Assembly (NCBI RefSeq): GCF_963678635.1
Contig: NW_026970917.1
Location: 1 to 36,858 of the forward strand
Source: Symsagittifera roscoffensis
Taxonomy: Eukaryota; Xenacoelomorpha; Acoela; Convolutidae
DNA: 36,858 nucleotides
Direction: 5' to 3'
Shown: one piece after another, positions 20,294 through 29,836 of the stretch
How positions within the stretch are numbered: the stretch's first letter is position 1
Layout: the number at the start of each line of letters is the position of its first letter
Notes under the pieces: generated by a model
Told to the model about the DNA's origin: nothing
What the model saw: only the letters and a program-made list of their open reading frames with translations
The model's database searches: none
Position numbers and translations under genes: made by a program

Positions 20294-22264
20294 CTAGGTT
20301 CTTCCCCCGTTGAATTTTATGGAGTCATCTTTTTTTACTGTTATTACAATAGGTGCTATAAAACAATCACTAGTACATTTGTCTAGACGTTTTATATGCC
20401 CCTCTTTTAACAGTTTTTCCATTTCCTCATACACTTTCCCTTGTATGTGTATTGGGATGCGTCTCCCTTTTTCTTGTAATGGACAGAGTTGGTATTTGAA
20501 CTTTGTGCTGACAACGTGATTTTTCGAACACCCTTGACGATCAAAAAGGTTTTTAAATTTACTATAGAATTTGTTTTTCCAACCTTCTGACTGCTCGCAC
20601 AGTAACACGTCAAACCTCGTCTTTTCTTTCGGTGCCAACTTCTGTGTTGCGTGTATCCCGACTTTGCTCTGTAAGTCCAGCCCCAAAATACATCGCGTGC
20701 GTCGTTCTGTGATTAAGAACGATGCTCCCACCACCTCCCACCCTGCTGAACGGATGGTCGTGGTGATTGCACCCAATATATTGATAGGCTGTTTGTTATA
20801 GTCTACAAATTTTGTAGTCAAGTTGAGATTTTCTCGTGGAATGAACCTCGTATTTTTTGAAGACTCCAGAATTTGCTTTGCAGTCGCCCAGTTCAAAAAT
20901 GATACAGGACTGCCCGTATCAATAGTCATGTTTATGAATTGATGATCTATTCTCACCAAAGCTTTTAGTGACCTTATTTGTTTCGATCGGGTATTTCTGC
21001 GAATATCAACCTTCTGTATGTCCTTGCTACTCTTCTTGATATCTCGGTTTCTATTTGATTGATGTTTTATTTTTTCCATCGAAGACAATTCTGATTCAAT
21101 AGCCATAATTTCCAACTCCTCACACGAGTCAAATGACTGAATTAAATTGCACACTTCATCTGAGCTGGATGATTTTTCCGCAATCTCATTTACTTGCTGT
21201 GACTTACACATTTTTGCAAAGTGATTTGGTTTAGAACAATAGTTTTTACATGTTTTGCCCATGGACGGACATTTCTTCAAATGTCCTTCCCCAAATAGTC
21301 GACCACATCGAGTACACGTTTTCGTGTCTGTAAAGTTTTTCCCCTCTCTTCTATCTGATGATTTCTTCTTGTACATGTTGTTCGGTTGTCTCCTTCCGTA
21401 AGCATTTTTATTTCCAATACTCATAATTGGTTCTTGTTTTATCTTCATTGTTCCATTTACCTGAGCTGTAGTTGCAGTCGTTGCATTAGTTTTCTGAAAT
21501 GCCTGAGTTGTCTGTTTACTTTGTTCAATTTTCAACGCCCTTTTCAATACTTCCTCTGGTGAAAACGTTTCAAGCGTTAGTGTATCTTGTTATACCACAT
21601 TTGTCATTTTCGATATGAATAGGTCACGCACTAGTTCGTCCTCCAGTGTCCCTAATTCTGCTCTGGCTGCTTGAGCAGTTAATGCGGCATGAAGTGCCTC
21701 GAGTGATTCCCCTGTTTCCTGTGAACGATTAAACAGCTTGTAGCGTTCATATGTAACACTCTGTGATTTATCAAATGAAGTCTTAGCCAACGCTACCATC
21801 TGCCTGAATTCTAATTTTGAAACTTCTACATGCGGGTTCTTTTGTACAAATTTTTTCTTTCCTTCTGTCCCCAACGCCAGGAATAATCTAGAGGCTACTC
21901 TTTTCTGTACCTCATCGTAATATACGTTGTGTTCAACCTTTGGTCCTCTAGTTTTTCTTTCTTCATTTTCCAGAAGAATCTTATCCCGGGCTAGTTGGTC
22001 TCGAGCTTCCCTTTCTGTAATCGCCTGAGCGTTTTCATGTTCTCGTGGAGTCTCTGGTCTTGGTAACGGTTCCAATAGAACTTCTTTCGTTTCTTCTAAC
22101 AAAAGTTCCGGATTCACGCTCTCCTTTACTGCAACTGTCAAAAGAAATTGGTCTAGCCATATCTTGAAATTCCAAGGAGGGTCGGAATTCGCGGTCGTCC
22201 AAAATACAGGGATCCCCATATCTGTTCTATTGTCCTGGGACAGAAATCCTGCTGACTGCGCCAT
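20294..22264 (-). pseudogene. gag: Gag-protease-partial RT of element 2
   Basis: One frame of 656 codons from the ATG at 22264, broken by a single TAA at 21592-21590. The Gag N-terminus is MAQSAGFL; the capsid-like region includes RLFLALGTEGKKKFVQKNPH. Two zinc motifs follow: CTRCGRLFGEGHLKKC (C-X2-C-X7-H-X3-C) and CKNYCSKPNHFAKMC, where the second has one extra residue in its Cys pair (C-X3-C). The protease has an intact MTIDTGSPVSFLNW (D-T-G) and a later CILGLDLQSKVGI. RT begins with GRRIPIHIQGKVYEEMEKLL and FIAPIVITVKKDDSIKF, then stops where the deletion starts. The start is fixed by an in-frame TAG nine bases before the ATG; the A of the ATG is the last base of the LTR. Confidence 0.85.
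22245..22263 (-). promoter_or_regulatory. tRNA-Ser primer-binding site of element 2
   Basis: On the minus strand TGGCGCAGTCAGCAGGATT begins directly after the LTR. Metazoan tRNA-Ser ends ...GACTGCGCCA, whose complement is TGGCGCAGTC, and further matches (AGGATT) continue into the T-arm. The site overlaps gag codons 1-7. Confidence 0.8.
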
Positions 22265-22510
22265 GTGAAATTGCTATGCTACGAGTAGGTAAGACCAAAA
22301 GAGAATAATTGAAAACACTTAATTCTGGCTTTTGGATTTGCTTAGTTTTGTTAGAGATCACGTTCATGTGTCTTCTACGATCGCAACCGTCCAAATGACT
22401 GTTGCGTTTGGCCTGCATGGATGGCCTTGAATAATACTTACAATACATAACAGAATATTAATAACATTTTATCCAAGGTTACTGTGGCAACAGTATTACA
22501 CGGTACCACA
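22264..22510 (-). repeat. 5' LTR of element 2
   Basis: 247 bp, minus-strand TGTGGTACCG... to ...AATTTCACA. Its final A supplies the first base of the gag start codon. Confidence 0.9.
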
Positions 22511-23728
22511 GATTATTAGCAAGCAACATGTGCACTGAGGTTTGATTTAGTTGAATTAGATTTTGTTGGGGCAAATCTTTTTGGTTCCTCCAAAAAAAGT
22601 GTTCCGTGTAAAAAGAGCTACGGAATTTTCATACGTTCAACCTTAAAACCCAGAGGGCCGTCATTGGCAGGATTCTGTTTGTTGGAGCAAATTTCCAGTC
22701 ATGAGGGTTGCAGATGTCCAGAATCTTAGTTTTTCGATTTGCAACAAAGATATTGTGTCGACTTTGAGGCGTTCTCAACCCAAACAGGATAGTAATGCTG
22801 TTTCACCAAAAAAATGATTGCAATTTTTGTGATGCGACCCTTCAGCGAAAAATTGAGCTAAATAAGCTCCGTAGACAGCCATTTGCTGCTTCAAATTAGG
22901 CATCGTTTTCTGGTTTATAGGGGCAACTCTCGCTTTATTTATCAAAAACTTACCAAAACGTTGTAATTTTGTTGCTTATCCGGAAAAAAAACGTCAGCGT
23001 TAGCCCTGAGACGTCTGTAAAATTGAACTCTGGAATTCGGTAGGGCGGTGAAAAGATTGAAAAGTCTAAACTTTGTTTTTCCACTTAATGAAATCTTGAA
23101 TTGACGAGGGTTTGTTACTTTATCCTATTTGAGGCCATGACTGAACTAACTTCCTCGGTTGAAGGAAGATAAGCGCTACAAATCCGAAAGAGTCAAATAT
23201 TGAAGCCGTAATTAAGGAAATATCGTTTTAAACTTTTTTAGTTCAAGTTTTTGAAAAGTTTTCTTTTTATTTGCTTATGTGTCCAGGAATTGGTGCCATG
23301 GAAAATCAAAAACACGGTGCTTTTAATTCTGCCCTTTTCCAGCTGCGTTTTTGTGATGTATTCTCATAGCTTGAATTGACTCAAAAGTCTTTTTTTCATT
23401 TTATGGCGCATACCTTCGCTTTGACGATGTTGGGTTGTTCGATAATTTTCCAAAAAATATTCTGGTCGATGCAATTTTTGCCGCCGTAGATATTTTATGT
23501 AAGTTTTATTCCTGACTGCTTCAACCACAGGATGCCTTGATAAATATTCGCTAACTCTATTTTTGCAACATCACCAGTGCTTTAACACAATTATCGGTAA
23601 CGTAAGTTTTATCGGCACACTAGTTTTGTTGCGATTTTCAACGAGCGATTATAGGTAGTTTTTCGGATTATTTAATTGGAAGCAAATTCCGAAAAAGTGG
23701 TTGCATTCCACAAAACAATGCGAATTCA

Positions 23729-23808
23729 GCTTACGATTTGCGGGTTCTGCTTACAATTGGCAGAATCCACTAACAATTTGCGGGTTCCGCTGACAATTGA
23801 GAGGTTCC
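23729..23808. repeat. 20-bp minisatellite, four units
   Basis: Four consecutive 20-bp units: GCTTACGATTTGCGGGTTCT, GCTTACAATTGGCAGAATCC, ACTAACAATTTGCGGGTTCC, GCTGACAATTGAGAGGTTCC. They run into the 200-bp duplication that follows. Confidence 0.7.
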
Positions 23809-24232
23809 GCAACAGCGTAGATTCACTAAGCACATGTTGTATGAATTGTTTTACTTCCACAAACTTTGTTGCTGATTCCACAAAATTGCCTGTTTTTGGA
23901 GCATATTTCAGTAATACAGTGTTTCAGCTAGTTACCGTGGAATCCAAAACAGCAAAAAAAAATAGCAAAGTTGTGGCTTCCGCTACAAATCTGATTTTGA
24001 CCTGTTGCGAATTCCTCGACAGCTTAGATTTATTAAGCATATATATTATGAATTGTTTATGAATTCCACAAATTTCGTTGCAGTTTCCGTAAAATTGCCT
24101 GTTTTTGGAGCAATTTTCAGCAATACAGCTTTTCAGCTTTTTGTCTGTGGAATCCGAAACAGCACAGAAAATTTTTTTAAAATAGGGAAGTTGCGGAGTC
24201 TGTGACAAACCTGATTTTGGCTTGTTGCGAAA
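23805..24232. repeat. Tandem duplication of a 200-bp segment
   Basis: 23805-24009 and 24010-24232 align over their length (shared blocks AAAATTGCCTGTTTTTGGAG, GTGGAATCC and TGATTTTG..TGTTGCGAA) with many substitutions. Both halves start with a GCAACAG/CGACAG...TAGATT block, so unit borders are well placed. No coding function is evident. Confidence 0.7.
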
Positions 24233-24239
24233 ACCAAAA

Positions 24240-24770
24240 TGCAATCTTCTCCTTGATGTATCACTTCTATTTCAACGTACCGGAGGAAAAAATCTTTAGG
24301 ATCTCACTCAACCTCATGAATGAAGTTTCTGTGTATGGAGAAAGGACGACGGCGAATTTCCTGAAGCGGAGTATGACTTCAGCAAAATTGTTGAAAAGAT
24401 CGATCCCGTTGATAAAAGTTTGAGTTTAAGGACTGGGCAAGACAAACACTAGAAGCCCTGGATACTCAAAGAATTTAGACCGGTTTGCTTTCATTACTCG
24501 CCTGCTTTCATTACTCGCCGGTTTATTTCATTACTTTGCTAAATACTTTTTCGACTGTGTTCTAATGCTCCTCTTTCAAAAACTCCTCTTTTTAAATCTT
24601 TTTGTTCTGACTTTTTTTTTGTTTTCTTCCAGCCAACGAATAGCTGGCACCGAAACGTCTTCCTTTCTAGAGCAATGCTATTTAATAAAAATTTTCAACA
24701 AGTATTGTGGTGTTTTTCAAATTTGTCATGGCTTTCTTCCTGTTTTGACATGGGTTTCTTAATTGAACCA
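24240..24770 (+). repeat. Coding-like decayed repeat, copy 1
   Basis: Similar in order to 36340-36830. Matching stretches are the GAGGAAA...ATGAATGAA block, the CCTGAA(A/G)CGGAG block, and a segment that reads FEFKDWARQTLEALDTQR here and RFDFKDWERKKPLEALNTRK in the other copy, in a third frame. A pyrimidine tract ending TTCTTCCAG followed by CCAACGAATAGCTGGC is also shared. The family is unknown; it could be a decayed transposon gene or a duplicated host exon. Confidence 0.45.
24487..24520. repeat. 17-bp tandem repeat
   Basis: GCTTTCATTACTCGCC(T/G) occurs twice in a row, with a third diverged unit following. It lies inside copy 1 of the coding-like repeat and is absent from the other copy. 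Confidence 0.6.
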
Positions 24771-24807
24771 AATCAAAAATTGTCTAAACGTATCCAGAAA
24801 TTATCCA

Positions 24808-25408
24808 TTGAAATTTGATAATGATTAAGTTTGATGCGCCAAAATGGCTCAGGCTTGGCAAAAATTACTTGAAAACTATCAATTAATTTCTCAAAAAATT
24901 CACGTTTTCTGCTGGTTCTACGAATAATTATTCATTTTCACATATGTTAAAAATCTTTCTAATTGTTCCGAATGGTCAGGATTTTATTTTTTATACTTTG
25001 TGAGAACTTATTATGGATAAAAAAGAGGCTGAGCGTATCGACCAACTACTGTAATAAAAACTGACCAATTGATTTTGTTACAAGTCAAATTGCTTTGATA
25101 CAAGCAGAATGGTCCATGGTTACAATAGGATTTGGAACATTGGAGCATGTTCCAAGAATTTGATGCAAAATCAGACCAATCAGACATCTTTGTTTATTAG
25201 TGCCGGCTTTGGAGAAAAAGAAAGAAGAGTTTTTCTGCTAGTTAGTGTTTTTTTTTCAAGGCAACTTTCGACTGGTTACGAATCCAATTTTCACCCAATT
25301 GTTCAAAAATTTTCAAAATGTTTTGTTGTCTTGAGCGTAAAATGAATATGTTTTTTAATTTTGATCATTTTAAAAGGCTACCGGGATTTATGGATTTCCA
25401 ATTCGTTC
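24808..25408 (+). repeat. 600-bp dispersed direct repeat, copy 1
   Basis: Aligns to 27118-27713 at roughly 80-88% identity throughout. Best-conserved blocks are GAGGCTGA(G/A)CGTATCGACC, GACCAATTGATTTTGTTACA and GAATGGTCCATGGTTACAA. The 78- and 105-codon open frames in the two copies start at the same ATG but diverge by frameshifts, so it does not look like a conserved gene. Confidence 0.75.
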
Positions 25409-27117
25409 AATATGAGACAATTGACTAGCATTTCATGTTATTAACGCGTAAGCGGAGATTTAATCCGCCTGAGAAATAATTTCAATATAAATTGAGGCAA
25501 GCTGGTTGGTCTGGTTATATTTCTTTTTGTCGGCAAAAAAATCATTCTGCACTTTATAAAACCTTTTGGGGTGATGATTTAAAAAACTCATTAAGATATT
25601 TTCATTTTGTGTTTGAAACGTTCTCAACTTTTTTGAGTCGATGATTGCTCAATAGAACTTGAAAGAAAGTCGAAACTTCAGTTGTAAAAGGAATGCTCGT
25701 ATCAGGGCGAATTGTTAAATGTCTCTGAAAAAAAACAGTTGATGGTTTCTTCAAAATAAACGTTTTTTTTTCTGAGCCCTTTAAACTAACATAACAATAA
25801 AAAAACCATCACAGTTGAAATTTTTTTAGGACAAAATTCTTTAAAAAAAGGCTACTCAAAAGTTCTAAAAATGCCTGGAGACATAATTGCCTCCAGTTTA
25901 AAAAATCTATCGTCTTCTTTAAAATTTGGAACAAAAATCGAATTAATAATTATGTTTTATTGCTTGAGAGTTGTAAGCAAAATTGATGGCTCTCAATTGA
26001 TATTTACTTTTGTATAATGCAGGCCTAAGCTACCAGTTAACCGATGCGCTCCAATTAAGGAAAACAGTTGTAAAAAAGCGTAAAGTAAGAGTAGCCTATA
26101 AACGATCATTTAGCTCGATATTGATTTAGCTAGCTTGGTCTGTTTTGATTTGTGATCAAATTCAACCATCGCATTTTTGTTCATGGTTTCAAGAAAAGTA
26201 AATACAATGGGGTTAATGTCAAGTCCAACCCATGTTGACAAAGCCTATCATGAACAATATCCTTATTCGAAAAAAAAACAGTAAACTTTCAATTTCGCTC
26301 ACCATTTCAGTTGAAAAAAGTAAAATTTTAGTTTTTCGAATCACAATTAGTTGTTTTGTGAGCTCAATAAAACGCATGAAATTTTGTTTACCGTGAAAAT
26401 TCATCAAAACATGCATAACTTGAACTTTTCATGACAAATGGCTTTCCGTTTTTCATTAACGATCGGTTTTTTGTCAAAGTTTGTGCAAGACAAAAAGGCA
26501 TTAGAACTTGCGGAGGAGCTACCATTCATCCATATTTGGTTGTTGACTCAGCTAGCTGCAGTAGAAGCCTTAGAGACTTAAATTTAAATCTGTAATCTTC
26601 TACAAATATAATCATTTATCTTGGCAAGGTTTCAGTTTTAAAAGAGCGCAAAAAGATTTTCTTTTTGCCTGTAATTAAAACAAGAATTTTAACGACACAT
26701 TTTGTAAAGTGCAAATTGTCTTTTTTGCCGCTAATGATGTGTTTGTTGATGTTTCGGCGTCAATACACAGAGAGCGAGTAGGTCTCAGCTACCTAAAAGT
26801 CTCTAAAGTCTTGCAACTATCTTAGAAAATGTAAATCTGTGACATGTTCCCTCTGTTGCTCAAACATTTCCCTATGAGCTATTTTTCAAACTTAGTTTCC
26901 ATTTTTGAATTTGGTTTAGAGAAATCAGCAGCGTTTTCCGGTAGCGTTCATACTTACTGTGATATTTAAGATTAAGCAACCTTCCAGTCTGGAAAGGGAC
27001 TTATGATTTGATTATTCGAGTAAAACGTAGTGTTCTCTGTGATAACACTACAGCGAGCTTTTGTTTTTTATCTTGAAAGTTAAATCAAAAAGTCAAAAAA
27101 ACGGGTCCACGTGGATT

Positions 27118-27713
27118 CGATGAATTTCGATAATGATTAAGACTAGATGCGCGGCTCACGGTTAGGTCAAAAATTATAGGAAAATTATCCATTAATTTCT
27201 CAAAAAATTTACGTTTTCTGCTTGTTGTATGCTTTTTCTTTTTCATTTATATTCAAAATCTTTCTAATTGTTGCAAATGGTCAAGACTTTAGTTTTCATA
27301 CTTTAAGAGAACCTATTACAGATAAAAGAGAGGCTGAACGTATCGACCAACTACTGTAATGAAAATTGACCAATTGATTTTGTTACAAATCAAATTGCTT
27401 TGATACAAGTAGAATGGTCCATGGTTACAACAGAATTTGGAACATTGGAACATGTTCCAAGAATTTGATGCAAAACCAGACCAATCAGAGATCTTTGTTA
27501 ATTGGTTCCGGCTTTGGAGAAAAAGAAAGAAAATTTCTTCTGCTCGTTAGTGTTTTTTCTCAAGGCAACCTTCGACTGTTTACTAATTCAATTTCTTCCA
27601 ATTTTTCAAAAAAAATTTCAAAATGTTTTGTTGTCTTGAGCGGAAAAGATAACTATTTTTTAAATTTTGATCACTTTAAAAGGTTACGGGGACTTAAGGA
27701 TTTCCAACTTATT
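27118..27713 (+). repeat. 600-bp dispersed direct repeat, copy 2
   Basis: Partner of 24808-25408 in the same orientation, 2.3 kb downstream. No terminal repeats or target-site duplication were recognised at its ends, so a segmental duplication and an old transposon are both possible. Confidence 0.75.
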
Positions 27714-28145
27714 GGAAAGTTATTGAGATAAATTTACTATACGATGCAGTGTATTTTTGTATATCTCGGTTATTTAAATCTTTCAGTTTTTTTGGAAAAA
27801 ATGAGCCTTAGCAACTATTTTTTTTGAGAAAAGCGAAGAGAATCCAGATGAAATACGAATGATTTAGTCCCCCGAGTGAATGAATTCTTGATAAAAAAGA
27901 AAATTTGATGCAAATGGCAATACGTTTCTCGTAAATTGTATAATCTTTGTATGAGTTTAAAGATTATGAAAGATAGAACAATTATCATTCAAGAAATATC
28001 CTACCAAAAAAAATATTTCTAACAATATTAATTGTTTTTAATGTAGTTTTTACCAAGGCAAAAAACTATCAATTTGGAGACTATTTTTTCAAAACTTCCC
28101 ATTTTTTTCAGAGTTTTCGAAAGACTAAACTTAAAGTTAAATAAG

Positions 28146-28609
28146 CCAACTGAAGTTAATCGTAGAAAGAAATTCTTCAGAATAAGTATCAGGTTAAGTG
28201 AGTTAAGATGTGTAGTTGTTAACTCAAAGAGTAATTTCGGATAGGGTACACCGCCTGCTCGTCACGCTATCTTATTTTCGGCCGGATAGATTCGTGCAAC
28301 TTCTTAGTCTAATACCGATCCTAATCTTACTCTTATATCTACTAGTCTCAGGGTGTTTAACTAGTCTCTGCTAGACTCAATAGATCTAGAGTATACTGGC
28401 TTATTGCGACTGCTGAAGTTCTCTTGGAGAGGCAACTAATTTCTAAGTTAAATTCAAATCTCTCTGGTGCTGAAATTACAAGTAATTTCAGCTTTTACAA
28501 ATAAGTGGGTTGTTAGTTAGATGGATTATGATTGGTTAATATTAAATATTTTACAGTGGTAAAATATCCAATTTATCCAATTATAAAATGTAGTTTAGAT
28601 CAGGTGCCA
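28146..28609 (-). repeat. Solo LTR of the element 1 family
   Basis: 464 bp on the minus strand, reading TGGCACCTGATC... to ...CTTCAGTTGG, similar along its whole length to the 3' LTR of element 1. It is flanked on both sides by TAAG (28142-28145 and 28610-28613), the 4-bp duplication expected of this family. No internal element sequence lies nearby, so it is best explained by LTR-LTR recombination. The palindrome is kept at 28469-28492 with 11-bp arms. Confidence 0.85.
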
Positions 28610-28613
28610 TAAG

Positions 28614-29626
28614 GGGAAAATTGATCATTTGTTGAAAATTAGTCATTGAATGATTTTCGTACTTTTTTTGGGTTATATGTTTTTTCCAATTAAAAATCCA
28701 TGCAATTTTGGTTGGATTCCTTTCAAGTTCACAAACAGCCCTAATGTTCTGTCAATTTTTCTCGGATAATCACCGGCAAATAATTTTTAATCTGAGATTT
28801 TGCTTCCACCAGACAATCTGAGGTCAACACTTGAATTAGGGTTGCATGGAGTATTGATCATACCAAATGTTGTCAAAATTTGCCTTGCTATCTGAAAGAT
28901 ACCATGGTAAGTCTCTTTTTACATGAAAATTATATACCAACTAAATACATTGGGGAAATATATATTCGATCTTATTACATAGAATCCTTATTCTAAAACA
29001 TGAGAAAATCGGGCGCTAAAAAACACACCCTATAAAACTTACCAGCTTATCATCTCAAACATCGTATTTTAATACATGATAAGAACTATTACCTATATTT
29101 CTTGTCATGGGGGCCACAAGCAGGCACACCCCCCCCCCCCTCAGCTCTCTCTCTTCGCACAGATAATACTTGTGAAGGTGAAGGTCTCTAGATATTTTTA
29201 CTGCTCGTTTATTGACATTTTGAGGTACTTGATTTAATTGAAAAGCTGATTGCACTTGATATTTGGAAACGAGGGTTCTATTAGTTTGTCCTATCTGGGT
29301 CGTTGGCGATTTGTTTTTGTTCCAGACCAAATTATAAAGGTTGCTAAAATGCGAGAGAGTCAAGAATTGAAGACACACAGCTCAAAAGAATCCGTTGTTT
29401 GATTTTTTTTGTGTTGCATTTTTTGGGTTGAGAAAAGTTTTTTCTCAATTACATAAATGTCCGCAAGAAGGTCTCACGGAAGCCCCAGAATATGTTGCAT
29501 CTGCAATTCACAGTTTTCCGAATCCAAAAAAGTGCTGAATCAATCATGGCTAGCAACGATTGATTATTTGAGTTCCACTTTCCGAAGGCTTAACCCTCAC
29601 AATACCTTCTTGAGGCCTCGATGTCG
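28614..29626. other. Flank between solo LTR and element 3, no gene seen
   Basis: About 1 kb with a poly-C run near 29128-29140 and no reading frame with recognisable content. The 107-codon minus-strand frame at 29055-29378 shows no motif. Confidence 0.4.
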
Positions 29627-29631
29627 ATATG
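29627..29631. repeat. Target-site duplication of element 3 (ATATG)
   Basis: ATATG directly before the 5' LTR, and again directly after the 3' LTR at 36195-36199. Confidence 0.85.
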
Positions 29632-29836
29632 TGTTGTGATTTGTTTTAAGTATCTTATAATGACATTCGGTATTTTAATTAATACCAGTTTAGTTACGAC
29701 CATCGGTCGATATGAACGGAAGTTCAGTTGTACTTTTTAACGTTCTTAATTCAACTACTTCCTTTTAACGTTTTAACCTTTAAGCTTATGTACATACCTT
29801 GTACATATAGAACCATAGAATTAGAATAGTTTATTA
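29632..29836 (+). repeat. 5' LTR of element 3
   Basis: 205 bp from TGTTGTGATTTG to AATAGTTTATTA. The final A (29836) is the first base of the gag ATG. Partner at 35990-36194. Confidence 0.95.

Larger units (their letters stand above)
19056..22510 (-). mobile_element. Element 2: deleted Ty3/gypsy-type element with tRNA-Ser primer site
   Basis: A 3,455-bp element on the minus strand with two 247-bp LTRs (14 differences, about 94% identical) and a GATTA duplication. It keeps the primer-binding site, gag, protease, the first part of RT and the C-terminal tail of Pol. Compared with element 3 it lacks roughly 3 kb covering the RT core, RNase H and integrase. It must have depended on enzymes from another copy if it moved in this form. 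The Gag is clearly related to that of element 3 (shared LFLALG-EGK-F-QKNP pattern), so the two are members of one group. Confidence 0.9.
22516..28141. other. Intergenic DNA with dispersed and tandem repeats, no gene recognised
   Basis: About 5.6 kb of AT-rich DNA. Apart from the repeats listed separately (23729-24232, 24240-24770, 24487-24520, 24808-25408 and 27118-27713) I see nothing with the length or motifs of a gene. Short open frames (up to 128 codons at 23676) coincide with repeats. Confidence 0.45.

Noticed and set aside
16408-28609. The inverted LTR copies as terminal inverted repeats of one large DNA transposon (Polinton-like)
   Set aside because: Each LTR has its own flanking 4-bp duplication, one abuts a polypurine tract and a retroelement, and no Polinton-type genes (protein-primed polymerase, capsid, ATPase) lie between them.
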